Assembly: GCF_009762775.1 (NCBI RefSeq)
Contig: NZ_CP046401.1
Coordinates: forward strand, 4,364,001 to 4,428,000
From: Maribellus comscasis
GTDB lineage: Bacteria; Bacteroidota; Bacteroidia; Bacteroidales; Prolixibacteraceae
Length of the DNA: 64,000 bases
Direction of reading: 5' to 3'
The translations under genes were made by a program, and so were the position numbers. Positions 44,031 through 53,154 of the stretch are shown one piece after another. Every line of letters starts with the position of its first letter. Position 1 is the first letter of the stretch. The notes under the pieces are model-generated. The model did not search any database. It was given only the letters and a program-made list of their open reading frames with translations, and was not told the origin of the DNA.

Positions 44031-44969
44031 TTAATTTATTAATGATTTAAAAAAGCTCCATATTTCATCGCAAGCATTAAAATCCTGATTGGTATTTCCA
44101 ACTATTCTTTTGGGAAGATATTGTTGGGTGCCCGGCCACGTGTGCCCCCCACCTGTTACTTTTATAGCAATAACTTTTTGTGCCGGATTTTCCTGGTTTT
44201 GATAAACTGTTTTTTCTGCTGTACACGCATCATTTTTATCGATGTCGGGAAACTCATTTTTTTGAGTTGTTTGCGTACAACCGTTTATATCCCGCCAAAT
44301 TTCGATTGTTTTCTCCACACTTTGTATTTCGCCTCTTTTTTGCCTGAAAACTGTAACAGCGCCACCGTTGTATGGAACCAACGGATCTTCCGTTCCATTT
44401 ATAAATATTGCCGGTACCGGATTTTCAGGATACTTTTTTTGCGATTGAACGACACTTAAATTTGCAGCAACAACGCCAATTGCTTTTATTTTTTTTGAGC
44501 ACTCGAAAGCAAGACGCTGGGCCATAAAACCTCCGTTGGAAATGCCACAGACAAATATATTCCTGTGGTCAACATTCACCTTTGAATCCAAATCCGTGAT
44601 TACTTTTTTAAAATAAGCAATATCGTCAATGTTTAAATTCCGTGCAACTCCAAAAGTATCCCGGGCTCCGTCGTTCCAGCTTTTTTCGTATCCCTGCGGA
44701 TAAACTGCAATAAAACCATCGCGGGCTGCCAGTTGATTAAATCGAGCCCGGGTTAGTCTAAGCATTCGGTTTGCAGTGCCGGCACCCCCGTGCAACACAA
44801 ATACCAACGGGTATGTTTTACTTTTTGAATAATCCTCAGGAACATAAAATTTGTAACTACGTTCATATCCATCCAATTCAAAAACAACAGTTTCCATATT
44901 GTTCTGTGCAGGCGAATCGAAGCTGCTTGTCAGGATAAAGACCAGAAAAAATAAATTTTTGTTGAGCAT
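44031..44969 (-). CDS. secreted PHB-depolymerase-like esterase
   Basis: An alpha/beta-hydrolase of the LpqC/feruloyl-esterase/PHB depolymerase group. The frame opens at 45062, but the ATG at 44969 leads straight into a signal peptide (1-22, ending SPAQ) and gives 312 aa. The catalytic triad is visible: S144 in GISNGG, D195 in NGTEDPLVP and H276 in GGHTWPG; the oxyanion segment is HGGAGTANR near 60-68. Its natural ester (feruloyl, acetyl-xylan or other) is not clear. It is the first gene of an operon with a methyltransferase and a P-loop NTPase. Confidence 0.88.
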   Translation of the reverse strand: MLNKNLFFLVFILTSSFDSPAQNNMETVVFELDGYERSYKFYVPEDYSKSKTYPLVFVLHGGAGTANRMLRLTRARFNQLAARDGFIAVYPQGYEKSWNDGARDTFGVARNLNIDDIAYFKKVITDLDSKVNVDHRNIFVCGISNGGFMAQRLAFECSKKIKAIGVVAANLSVVQSQKKYPENPVPAIFINGTEDPLVPYNGGAVTVFRQKRGEIQSVEKTIEIWRDINGCTQTTQKNEFPDIDKNDACTAEKTVYQNQENPAQKVIAIKVTGGGHTWPGTQQYLPKRIVGNTNQDFNACDEIWSFFKSLIN

Positions 44970-45047
44970 ATTTTCATTTACAGCTTTCACCTTTTTTAAA
45001 CTGATTTTGATTTTCTTTGTTGTACAATCTGACTTAAAATAATAATT

Positions 45048-45914
45048 ATGAATCGATTTCAAATTCTGCTTTTTGTTTTGCTGTTTCTTTTTTCAGCTTT
45101 TAAATCGGATAAACCGGCTTACCTGCTTTATACAAAGGAAGGTAAAACGGTGAAATATTCAAAGATGTTAAAGGAGTTGGAAGATGCTGATGTTGTTTTA
45201 TTTGGAGAGCTGCATAACAGCCCGATTTCGCATTGGCTGGAGCTGGAAGTAACAAAAGATTTATATGCCTTGAAAGAAAACAATTTAATTCTGGCAGCTG
45301 AAATGTTTGAAACAGATAACCAGATAATTTTGAGTGAATATGTGGATAGTTTGATCTCAACAAGCAGATTTGAAGACGAAGCAAAGCTGTGGCCCAATTA
45401 TAAAACCGATTATAAACCATTGGTTGAGTTTGCGCGGAAAAATAAATTGCAATTTGTTGCTTCCAATGTTCCGCGCCGCTATGCATCTCTGGTAAACTCA
45501 AAAGGCTTTGAAGGTTTTGAAGAACTCACAGATGAGGCAAAGGCATTTTTACCACCGCTTCCCATAAAATATGATCCGGAATTAAATTGTTACAAAAGTA
45601 TGATGGAGATGGAAGGAATGGGAGCCCATGTTACTCCTAATTTCCCTAAAGCGCAAGCCATAAAAGATGCAACAATGGCACATTCAATTTTACAATTCTG
45701 GAAACCGGGGAAACAATTGATCCATTACCACGGTGCATACCATTCAGAAAATTTTGAAAGCATTTACTGGTATCTGAAACAGGTCAATCCTAATCTGAAT
45801 ATCGTAACCATCCATTCGGTGTCTCAGGCTGACAATACCAAACTTACAGAAAAAAATACCGGAAAAGCGGATTACACCATTTGTGTTGATGAGGATATGA
45901 CGAGCACGAGGTAG
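45048..45914 (+). CDS. ChaN-like (haem-regulated lipoprotein family) secreted protein
   Basis: A 288-aa protein with an N-terminal signal peptide and the ChaN/TIKI-like fold: VVLFGELHNSPISHWLE near the start, LAAEMFETDNQ, RYASLV and the C-terminal LIHYHGAYHSE. The family was described as haem-binding in Campylobacter ChaN; relatives may be proteases of the EreA/ChaN/TIKI clan. No lipobox cysteine is seen in this copy. It is divergent from the esterase with 78 bases between starts and convergent with nadD. Haem binding here is inference from family. Confidence 0.8.
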   Translation: MNRFQILLFVLLFLFSAFKSDKPAYLLYTKEGKTVKYSKMLKELEDADVVLFGELHNSPISHWLELEVTKDLYALKENNLILAAEMFETDNQIILSEYVDSLISTSRFEDEAKLWPNYKTDYKPLVEFARKNKLQFVASNVPRRYASLVNSKGFEGFEELTDEAKAFLPPLPIKYDPELNCYKSMMEMEGMGAHVTPNFPKAQAIKDATMAHSILQFWKPGKQLIHYHGAYHSENFESIYWYLKQVNPNLNIVTIHSVSQADNTKLTEKNTGKADYTICVDEDMTSTR

Positions 45915-45932
45915 TTTTAGCTTGTGTCGGAA

Positions 45933-46553
45933 TTATTTGTAAAAATTCATTTCCTCCAGATATTCCCACGTTTTATGCGGAAGATAGTGTCGCACATTTT
46001 TACCATCGCGAACAGCACTTCGGATAAAAGTTGAAGAAATATCCATCAGAGGAGCGTTTGTTAATTGGATATTGGGGTGGGGATTATATTTTGTTTTATC
46101 AAAACCGGGGCGCGGGTATACAATAACGCCGTGATTTTCAATTATCGTTTCATAATTTTTCCACTTGTGAAAATTTTCCAGATTATCAGAACCCATCAAA
46201 ATTTTAAAATCATATTCCGGGTGCTTATCGTTTAAATAAGCAAGTGTATCAACCGTGTAGCTTGGTTTGGTCAAGGTAAATTCTATATTAGAAACACGAA
46301 AGCGATCATCTTCGTCAACTGCGCGGTGAACCATTTCAAGCCTTTGATAATCGTCCAGCAAGTTTGTCTTTTTTTTGTGTGGATTGTGCGGTGAAACCAC
46401 AAACCACAACTGGTCGATTTCGGTAAATTCGACCATGTAATTTGCAATAGCGAGATGACCGATATGAATTGGATTGTAAGTGCCAAAATACAAACCAATT
46501 TTTAATTTCAGATTGGTTTTTGGAGCGAGGATATCGGTTACAATGTTTCCCAT
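45933..46553 (-). CDS. nadD: nicotinate-nucleotide adenylyltransferase
   Basis: NadD adds AMP to nicotinate mononucleotide in NAD synthesis. The 206-aa protein has the nucleotidyltransferase motif GLYFGTYNPIHIGHL (20-34) and the ISSTFIR motif near 173-179. The conserved region begins at LKIGLYFG (residue 17), so an internal start is possible but no ATG is closer. It is the third gene of yicC-gmk-nadD, 27 bases after gmk. Confidence 0.95.
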   Translation of the reverse strand: MGNIVTDILAPKTNLKLKIGLYFGTYNPIHIGHLAIANYMVEFTEIDQLWFVVSPHNPHKKKTNLLDDYQRLEMVHRAVDEDDRFRVSNIEFTLTKPSYTVDTLAYLNDKHPEYDFKILMGSDNLENFHKWKNYETIIENHGVIVYPRPGFDKTKYNPHPNIQLTNAPLMDISSTFIRSAVRDGKNVRHYLPHKTWEYLEEMNFYK

Positions 46554-46580
46554 TTCAGTGGATAATTCAGATTTGGTAAA

Positions 46581-47165
46581 TCAGCTCTCTAAAAAAATAT
46601 TTACAATTTTTTCTGCTTCCACAAAAGCTTCCTCTAGATTTTCGTTTACAATAATGACATCAAATTGGTCGGCAAAACCTAGTTCGTATTTTGCTTTGGC
46701 AATCCTGGTTTTAATTCTTTCTTCTGTTTCTGTAGATCGGTTTGTAAGGCGATTTTTTAGTTCTTCAACTGAAGGTGGTTTTACAAAAATTGCAAGTGCT
46801 TCATCGCCGTAAAATCGCTTTATATTGAGTCCGCCAATTACATCAACATCAAAAATTACATTTTTACCCTGATTTCGAATTCGTTCCACCTCGCTTTTCA
46901 ATGTGCCGTAACTCGTTCCTTTATATACTTCTTCCCATTCCAGAAATTCATCATTTTTTATTTTTTCCAGAAATTCGATTTCTGAAAGAAAATAGTAGTC
47001 TTTTGCATGTGTTTCTGTGTGCCTTTTTTCACGGCTGGTTGCCGAAATCGAAAATTCAAGATTGAGTTTTTTTGTCAGAAGATGTTTTACAATGGTTGTT
47101 TTTCCCGCCCCGGAAGGTGCTGAAAAAATAATTAGTTTACCTTTTTCATTAGCGTCAATACTCAT
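46581..47165 (-). CDS. gmk: guanylate kinase
   Basis: Gmk phosphorylates GMP and dGMP. The 194-aa protein has the P-loop SAPSGAGKTT at 15-24, the GMP-binding region (SATSREKRHTETHAKDYYF) and the LID RIAKAKYELGFADQFD. It starts 6 bases after yicC, an arrangement conserved in many bacteria. Confidence 0.97.
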   Translation of the reverse strand: MSIDANEKGKLIIFSAPSGAGKTTIVKHLLTKKLNLEFSISATSREKRHTETHAKDYYFLSEIEFLEKIKNDEFLEWEEVYKGTSYGTLKSEVERIRNQGKNVIFDVDVIGGLNIKRFYGDEALAIFVKPPSVEELKNRLTNRSTETEERIKTRIAKAKYELGFADQFDVIIVNENLEEAFVEAEKIVNIFLES

Positions 47166-47171
47166 ATTTTA

Positions 47172-48047
47172 CTATAAAATATTTAAAAGTTGTTCTTTAA
47201 CACGTTCCAGGTGGTCTTTCATTTGAACAACAATCCGCTGGATATTTTTTTCATTGGCTTTTGACCCAATCGTATTAATTTCCCGGCCAATTTCCTGAGA
47301 AATAAATCCCAGTTTTTTACCCGTACTTAACTCTTCTTCCAATGTTTCCTTGAAATAACTGCAATGGTTGGCCAGCCTTACTTTTTCTTCGTTGATATCC
47401 AGTTTTTCAAGATAAAAAATCAGTTCCTGTTCAAACCGGTTTTCGTCCACGTTTCCGTTCAGTTTTAAGCTTTCAAGACTGTCTGTCAACCGGTTTTTTA
47501 TCGTTTCCATTCTTTGCTGTTCAAATGGTTCAACCTGAGCTAAAAGACTCTGAATGCTGGAGATATTCCCCGAAATATCGCTTAACAATGCCGCTCCTTC
47601 CTGAATTCTGAAACTGTCAATATCTTCCAGTGCTTTGTAAATATTCTTCCGGATGGTTTCCCATTCCTGTTCATCCAGCGTTTCATATTCGGTTTTTACC
47701 ACATCAGGTAAACGCAGGGCGGTGTGAAGAGCATGGAAATCGGTCTCAACACCTAACTCTGTACTGATTTGTTTTAGATGATTAAAGTATCCTTTTAAAA
47801 TCGGTTCGTTTATTTTTGAATTGGACTCTTCACCTAAATTTTCCACATAGATATTAAAATCAACTTTTCCGCGGACCAGCTTTTCTGAGATCATTTTGCG
47901 GATAATGATGTCTTTCTCACGATAAAGTGCCGGTGTCCGGGTATTTATATCTATTTGTTTGCTGTTCAGCGACTTTATTTCGATTGTAATTTTTTTGTTG
48001 TTTACCTCGAATTCGGCTTTTCCAAAGCCGGTCATAGATTTAATCAT
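47172..48047 (-). CDS. yicC: YicC/YloC family endoribonuclease
   Basis: YicC-family proteins are hexameric endoribonucleases involved in small-RNA turnover (established for E. coli YicC and B. subtilis YloC). The 291-aa protein has the N-terminal signature IKSMTGFGKAEFE and the C-terminal DUF1732 region GKKLGFISQEIGREINTIGSKAN. It opens the yicC-gmk-nadD unit. Immediately upstream lies a heptameric repeat (48082-48107). Confidence 0.93.
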   Translation of the reverse strand: MIKSMTGFGKAEFEVNNKKITIEIKSLNSKQIDINTRTPALYREKDIIIRKMISEKLVRGKVDFNIYVENLGEESNSKINEPILKGYFNHLKQISTELGVETDFHALHTALRLPDVVKTEYETLDEQEWETIRKNIYKALEDIDSFRIQEGAALLSDISGNISSIQSLLAQVEPFEQQRMETIKNRLTDSLESLKLNGNVDENRFEQELIFYLEKLDINEEKVRLANHCSYFKETLEEELSTGKKLGFISQEIGREINTIGSKANEKNIQRIVVQMKDHLERVKEQLLNIL

Positions 48048-48081
48048 GTCAAATTAATTTTTGCTAATTTAATATAAAGTT

Positions 48082-48107
48082 GGAAGTCGGAAGCCGGAAG
48101 TGGGAAG
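48082..48107. repeat. heptameric tandem repeat
   Basis: Three 7-base units GGAAGTC, GGAAGCC, GGAAGTG and a partial GGAAG lie between mnmA and yicC, 72 bases apart. Similar GGAAGNC heptad runs are a familiar sight in other Bacteroidota intergenic regions; this is recollection, not a search. Unit number would be expected to vary between strains. Confidence 0.7.
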
Positions 48108-48119
48108 TTTTCTGTAAAT

Positions 48120-49298
48120 TTATGTGATTACTCCTGACCCGATTAACTCTTCTCCCAAATACCAGGCTGCAAACTGCCCCGAGGTAATTCCCCGTTGTTC
48201 TTTTTCAAAAAGAAAATAAGCACCTTCTTCTTTTATGTGTATCGACCCTTTTTCCAGAGGTTGCCGGTAGCGAATACGGATGTCAAATTTCCTTTTTTCC
48301 CCAACATTCATTTTTAAATCGTGGCGAATCCAATGTATATCTTTTGCAGCAACAAACAATCCGGGGCGAAAGAGTCCCGGATGATTTTGCCCTTCGCCTA
48401 CATAAATAATATTGCGTTGTACATCCGTTCCGATAACAAAAAGTGGTTCTTTGTGTCCTCCAATGTTCAACCCTTTACGTTGCCCAATGGTATAAAAATG
48501 GGCTCCCTGGTGCTCGCCGATTACTTTTCCGTTCCACGGTTTATAAGGATAGGCAAAACAAAATTTCCGGTAATTTTCTTCCGTTAATTCAACTTGTTTT
48601 TTCTTTTCCATAAAACGGGCAGGAACTTCAATTATATTTCCTGCTTTGGGTTGTAATTGTTGCTGAAGGAATGTGGGTAAATCTACTTTCCCAACAAAAC
48701 AAATTCCCTGAGAATCTTTTCTTTCTGCAGTCGGCAGATTTTGTTCTTTTGCAATTTTCCGGACTTCAGGTTTTAGCAGGTGTCCAATCGGGAACATTGC
48801 CTTAGAGAGTTGTTCCTGATTTAGTTGGCACAGAAAGTAACTTTGGTCTTTATTCGGATCTTTGCCTGCCAAAAGCTGGTGGATGGTTTCTCCATTTACC
48901 TTCAGCTCACTTTTCCGGCAATAATGCCCGGTAGCTACAAAATCAGCATCAAATTTCAGTGCCTCTTCCAGAAAAGTATCAAATTTTATTTCGCGGTTGC
49001 AAAGCACATCCGGATTGGGTGTTCTTCCTGCCTGATACTCCGCAAACATATAGTCTACTACGCGTTTTTTATAATCTTTGCTTAAATCAACAATATGAAA
49101 AGGGATATCCAGTTTTTTGGCTACCATTTTGGCAATTAAAGCATCTTCTTCCCAGGTACATGCACTGGTTATAGCCCCAACACGCTCGTGCCAGTTTACC
49201 ATAAAAAGGGCAACTACATCATAGCCCTGCTGCTTTAGGATATAAGCTGCAACGCTTGAATCAACTCCACCTGACAAACCTACTACTACGCGTTTCAT
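48120..49298 (-). CDS. mnmA: tRNA-specific 2-thiouridylase
   Basis: MnmA thiolates U34 of Lys, Glu and Gln tRNAs using ATP and a sulfur relay. The 392-aa protein has the PP-loop SGGVDSS at 9-15 and the catalytic pair C100 (NPDVLCNREIKF) and C200 (SQGICFVG). Only the ATG at 49298 is possible because the PP-loop starts at residue 9. A consensus promoter ends only 4 bases before that ATG, implying leaderless translation. Confidence 0.95.
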   Translation of the reverse strand: MKRVVVGLSGGVDSSVAAYILKQQGYDVVALFMVNWHERVGAITSACTWEEDALIAKMVAKKLDIPFHIVDLSKDYKKRVVDYMFAEYQAGRTPNPDVLCNREIKFDTFLEEALKFDADFVATGHYCRKSELKVNGETIHQLLAGKDPNKDQSYFLCQLNQEQLSKAMFPIGHLLKPEVRKIAKEQNLPTAERKDSQGICFVGKVDLPTFLQQQLQPKAGNIIEVPARFMEKKKQVELTEENYRKFCFAYPYKPWNGKVIGEHQGAHFYTIGQRKGLNIGGHKEPLFVIGTDVQRNIIYVGEGQNHPGLFRPGLFVAAKDIHWIRHDLKMNVGEKRKFDIRIRYRQPLEKGSIHIKEEGAYFLFEKEQRGITSGQFAAWYLGEELIGSGVIT

Positions 49299-49302
49299 GG
49301 CG

Positions 49303-49334
49303 CAAAAGTAGAAAGATAAAATTCAATTGTCAAA
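49303..49334 (-). promoter_or_regulatory. consensus promoter abutting the mnmA start codon
   Basis: On the minus strand TTTG (49334-49331) and TACTTTTG (49310-49303) are 20 bases apart and match both Bacteroidota promoter elements. The ATG begins 5 bases after the -7 box, at or next to the expected transcription start, so the mRNA would have little or no 5' leader. Confidence 0.65.
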
Positions 49335-49351
49335 AACCAGACGAAAAATGA

Positions 49352-49373
49352 TTGATTTATGAATCAAAATCAA
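49352..49373. promoter_or_regulatory. inverted repeat between mnmA and the spondin gene
   Basis: TTGATT (49352-49357) and AATCAA (49362-49367) flank TATG; a second AATCAA follows immediately (49368-49373). Its position just upstream of the mnmA -33 element in a divergent region suggests an operator; no binding protein can be named. Confidence 0.35.
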
Positions 49374-49476
49374 CACGTTACAATAAAACCTTTATGAAAA
49401 GTTGAAACCTTTGTGACTATTCTGTGATACTTTATAAGGAACTTTGAATCAGTTTATTCACACAAAAAATATGATT

Positions 49477-50766
49477 ATGAAAGTATTACGTTTATTAATG
49501 AGTTTAGCACTGTTTGCGCTGGTGTTTACACAGTGTAAAAAAGATGATTTTACAGCGGGTATCTCAGACCCTGTATTAAAAGGAGCAAAACCTACCGGTA
49601 CTTATACTGTAACCGTTGAGAACGTCTCTACACCCTATGATTATTTTGAATCCGGTGTGCAAGCTATTCCCGAAGGAAAAGATTCTCCGGGGCCTGCGCT
49701 TCCGGGTGATTCGTACAAATTTTCTTTTTATGCCGGGGCACAGCATAAATTGTCGATTGCTACCATGTATGGCTGGTCGAACGATGGTTTTTTTGCATTT
49801 GGCGACATGGGAATAAGCCTTTACGATGAAGATACTCCGGTAACTGGTGATGTCACATCTATGTTAATGCTTTGGGATGCAGGAACAGAAGAAAATCAGG
49901 AGCCGGGGATGGATAACCCACATGATGGTGCAAATGTTACTGATGGCATGATTCAGCTCATGTCAGCGGTTGGTGATGGTTTTGATTACGGAACTGTAGA
50001 GACAAACTTAAAGGTTACACTGGACTACGAAGGTAACAGTCTGTTTACGGTTACTGTTGAAAATCTGGAAAGTAGCAAAACTCCGGTTTCACCTATTGTT
50101 TGGGTCGTGCATTTTGCGGATCAGAATCCAATTTTCACACAGAGGGAGATGGATTACGGACAAGGACTTGAAGACGTTGCTGAAACCGGGAATCCCGGAG
50201 CGTTGAGCTCTTATCTGGACATGCATAGCGGTTATGTTTCACCCATTGCACCGGTTCTTTGGGTATTACACGATAAAAAAGATATGCCTGTATTTACAGC
50301 AGGGGCACCTGACTACGGACGGGGGCTTGAAATTCTCGCAGAAACAGGAAACCCCGGGCCCTTGTACGAATCGCTCACTGCAGAGGGATTTGAGACGGGA
50401 GTTCAGGCAACGCCATTTGGAAGTTCTGAAAACGGACCAATTTTTCCGGGAGAAAAATACATGTTTTCCATTGAAGGAGAGGTTGGCCAAACCTTGAGTA
50501 TCGCGACAATGCTGGGTGCGTCAAACGATGTATTCTTTTCTACCGGAGATAAAGGAATTAAACTCTCTAATGGTGTATCTGAAAAAGACATTACGCATTT
50601 GGTAGAATTATACGATGCAGGAACTGAAGTGAATGAATACCCGGGAGCAAAGGGACCTGAAGATTCAGAAGAAGCAAGCATTGTTCAGCTTTTAGAGAAC
50701 GTGGATGATGGATTTTGGTGGCCAACGGCGGCTCAGGTTATCAAAGTGACCATTAAAAAGAATTGA
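49477..50766 (+). CDS. tandem spondin-domain lipoprotein
   Basis: A secreted 429-aa protein. Start chosen at the ATG at 49477 (another lies two codons earlier), which gives a short signal peptide ending FTQC, a non-canonical lipobox. The body resembles the bacterial spondin domain: YTVTVENVS, SIATMYGWSNDGFFAF, DAGTEENQEPG. The latter two blocks recur near the C terminus (SIATMLGASNDVFFSTG, DAGTEVNEYPG), and a 50-residue middle unit is duplicated (PIVWVVH..NPIFT..DYGQGLEDVAETGNPG and PVLWVLH..MPVFT..DYGRGLEILAETGNPG). Such domains are extracellular and adhesion-related in animals; the bacterial role is unknown. Confidence 0.75.
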   Translation: MKVLRLLMSLALFALVFTQCKKDDFTAGISDPVLKGAKPTGTYTVTVENVSTPYDYFESGVQAIPEGKDSPGPALPGDSYKFSFYAGAQHKLSIATMYGWSNDGFFAFGDMGISLYDEDTPVTGDVTSMLMLWDAGTEENQEPGMDNPHDGANVTDGMIQLMSAVGDGFDYGTVETNLKVTLDYEGNSLFTVTVENLESSKTPVSPIVWVVHFADQNPIFTQREMDYGQGLEDVAETGNPGALSSYLDMHSGYVSPIAPVLWVLHDKKDMPVFTAGAPDYGRGLEILAETGNPGPLYESLTAEGFETGVQATPFGSSENGPIFPGEKYMFSIEGEVGQTLSIATMLGASNDVFFSTGDKGIKLSNGVSEKDITHLVELYDAGTEVNEYPGAKGPEDSEEASIVQLLENVDDGFWWPTAAQVIKVTIKKN

Positions 50767-50845
50767 AACAGGAGAGATTCCTTTTGATATTTTTCAATGT
50801 AATTATAAAGAGTACCGGTTCCCGGGAGGGGACAGGTGCTCTATT

Positions 50846-51382
50846 TTATTGGTCCTCTTTTCTTTTTAGTTGGTTTGTGCCAAAACAGGCCATTTCCTTT
50901 CCCGGGAAACCTACGTCAAAAACCGTTTCAATTTCAAAGTCGTTTTTTACATTGATGGTAAAACGGGCTCGTCCTCCGGGTACGAAATTTTCTATAAATT
51001 CAGTTTCAAAAACAAATGATTCTTTTGTTGAAAGCGAATCGTTTAAAATATACCGGTTATAATATCCTTCGTTGTGAAACTGACGAAAAACATATACATT
51101 CCTTTCCTTGTCAAAGCTAATCATTCCCCGGTCATCGTGAATCTCACCATTTGAACCGTTTGATGTTGGTTCAAATTCGGAATGGTTTTTAACTTCGATA
51201 AAATTATTGTTTAAAACCCATTTGAATTCTGAGTGAATGACTGATTTTGAAGCGCTAAATCCTGAACCTGTGCCTTCCCAGTTTCCGATTAAAAAACTGA
51301 ATTTTTGTAAAGGATTTTCCTGTGTGAACCCATCAAATGTAAAGACAGTGAGAACGACAAAAAGGAGTAAATATTTTTTCAT
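50846..51382 (-). CDS. secreted lipocalin-like/DUF1579-like protein
   Basis: A 178-aa secreted protein (signal peptide 1-19, ending GFTQ). The first ATG of a longer frame at 51466 would run into the upstream gene; the ATG at 51382 gives a clean signal and a four-base ATGA overlap with that gene's stop, a sign of coupled translation. FLIGNWEGTGSGFS near the start and alternating strands afterwards resemble the DUF1579/heme-binding lipocalin-like barrels. Ligand unknown. Confidence 0.7.
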   Translation of the reverse strand: MKKYLLLFVVLTVFTFDGFTQENPLQKFSFLIGNWEGTGSGFSASKSVIHSEFKWVLNNNFIEVKNHSEFEPTSNGSNGEIHDDRGMISFDKERNVYVFRQFHNEGYYNRYILNDSLSTKESFVFETEFIENFVPGGRARFTINVKNDFEIETVFDVGFPGKEMACFGTNQLKRKEDQ

Positions 51383-53118
51383 AATTCTTCTGAAATATCT
51401 TGCCAAATATCTGAATTTTTTATTTTTTGAACCAAATTCATTGCTATTTCTGCATCTTCCGCCCAATTGTATTGACCCGTGGGACCCTTTCTCCGGTATT
51501 TTTTTATGTCTTCAGATGTAATTTGTATCTCGGTTAACCCATCTTTAATCAGGGATGCCAGTTTCTCGTTTTGAAATTCTTCTCCTCGGCTCCAAATTCT
51601 GTTGGCATAATACACCTGAGCATAAGCCTTTCGAAGTTTTGCAGTTAAAAGCGTACGGTTAAAAGTGTGATAAATACGGTTAAACGTTCTTGAGTTGTTG
51701 CAATATGGTTTTGCCATATTTACCTTAGAAATTGCTTCAAAGGCCTGGTTTAACGCATATTTTTTTTCTGTCAGAATGTAATCTAAATAAGTTGTGTCCA
51801 TTCGTTCTTCCGGTTGCAGCCAATTGCCGGCATCAACTTCCGGCAGCGAAGATAATATGCCGTTTTCAGGGTTTTTATATTCTGCAGGAGCAAGGTGATT
51901 AACAATGTCGCTCCAATAACGGAAGCTTTGGTTTACACCGTGACCGATTTCTATCCTGGTATCTTCAGATTCTCCAAGGGTGATTTTGTGATTGAATGAT
52001 GGTTGGTAACTAAAATTAATTTCTGATTGCTCGCTTGTATTTATTCCAAGTGTGTAAAATGAAGACATAATAATCTCAGGCGCCAGTTTAAAAGCATCAT
52101 AAAAATAAGGCACAGCCAGCGAATCGTAGTTTTTATACAGAAACTTTAAAATGACTGAATCTGTTTCAATTTCAGGGTTTTGAAGAGCAGCATAAACGGT
52201 AAACAGATTAATTTCTGAAGGGCGGTCCAAAATTGAGCTTTTGCCCATTCGATCCGTTCGCAGCGAGAAGCCTGCAACATTGGGCATTGCCTGATAAGAC
52301 TTCCACAGCTTGAGATGAAGGTCGGTAAAAATGCTGGCTACAATACCTTGTCCTTCATTTACATGAACACAGTCGAAGTCGATCAAAACCGGTATTGGAA
52401 TCTTTTCCACCCAATCTGAATATTGCTGATTAATTAAAAAATTTCCCGGCAGGCTGTTGGCTATAAATTTTATACCGGGTGTTTTTATTTGCTCAAGGAA
52501 AGAAAGCAGGGTTTCCACTTCTTTTTCTGAATGAACCGGATAGCGGAGATATAATTTCAGGTTTCTTTTTTTTACAATTAAAGCTGCCAAAGAGTCTACA
52601 AAAGTTGCCAGCTTTTCTTCCGGTGTGTTTAACACTTCTGAATGCTGATTTTCTACTTTTGTTTCTGTATTATTTAAGGTAAGTACAATGCCATCAATAT
52701 CCGGAATTTTATTCAGCATTTTTTCGTAGTCTTCGATGATCCACTCCCAAAAATCACGCTTATCAAGATTAATTTTTCCGTTTATCGTAAATCTTTCCGG
52801 GTAGTATTTTAAATCATATAAAGCGTGGTCCCAAACCAATACTTCATTTATTCCTGTTTCGTGGGCCTTTTCTGTTAAGTTATTTACAATATTTCGGTTC
52901 CATTGATGTTTTATATCTCTCAGCTCGTGACAAATTTCGTATGACAACTGCAACTGGTTTACTTTGTAATTTGCGCTTGATTCGAGTGTATGCAACGCAG
53001 TAGGAGTGTGATCTGTGAGGATATTCCATCCAAAAATTTCCATTTGTTTTTTTTCTTCCTGCTTACAAGCAAAAAAGAAAAATATGATAGTAGAAAGAAG
53101 CAGATACGTTTGTTTCAT
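51379..53118 (-). CDS. uncharacterised lipoprotein with possible glycoside-hydrolase-like barrel
   Basis: A 579-aa lipoprotein (signal ending FFFAC, C18). I do not recognise the family with certainty. Residues 25-300 have barrel-like strand repeats (EIFGWNIL, EVLVWDHALYDL, IDGIVLTLNNTE, LKLYLRYP, IKFIANSLPGNF, VLIDFD, GFSLRTD), compatible with a TIM barrel of a carbohydrate-active enzyme; WDHALYDLKYYPERF and TLNNTE hint at GH67/GH115 clans. Residues 320-579 are helix-rich. It overlaps the lipocalin-like gene by 4 bases and is 36 bases after a barrel protein gene; the three form an envelope cluster. Confidence 0.55.
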   Translation of the reverse strand: MKQTYLLLSTIIFFFFACKQEEKKQMEIFGWNILTDHTPTALHTLESSANYKVNQLQLSYEICHELRDIKHQWNRNIVNNLTEKAHETGINEVLVWDHALYDLKYYPERFTINGKINLDKRDFWEWIIEDYEKMLNKIPDIDGIVLTLNNTETKVENQHSEVLNTPEEKLATFVDSLAALIVKKRNLKLYLRYPVHSEKEVETLLSFLEQIKTPGIKFIANSLPGNFLINQQYSDWVEKIPIPVLIDFDCVHVNEGQGIVASIFTDLHLKLWKSYQAMPNVAGFSLRTDRMGKSSILDRPSEINLFTVYAALQNPEIETDSVILKFLYKNYDSLAVPYFYDAFKLAPEIIMSSFYTLGINTSEQSEINFSYQPSFNHKITLGESEDTRIEIGHGVNQSFRYWSDIVNHLAPAEYKNPENGILSSLPEVDAGNWLQPEERMDTTYLDYILTEKKYALNQAFEAISKVNMAKPYCNNSRTFNRIYHTFNRTLLTAKLRKAYAQVYYANRIWSRGEEFQNEKLASLIKDGLTEIQITSEDIKKYRRKGPTGQYNWAEDAEIAMNLVQKIKNSDIWQDISEEL

Positions 53119-53154
53119 TCAATTGAGTTATCTTTAATATAAACACCGGATCGG

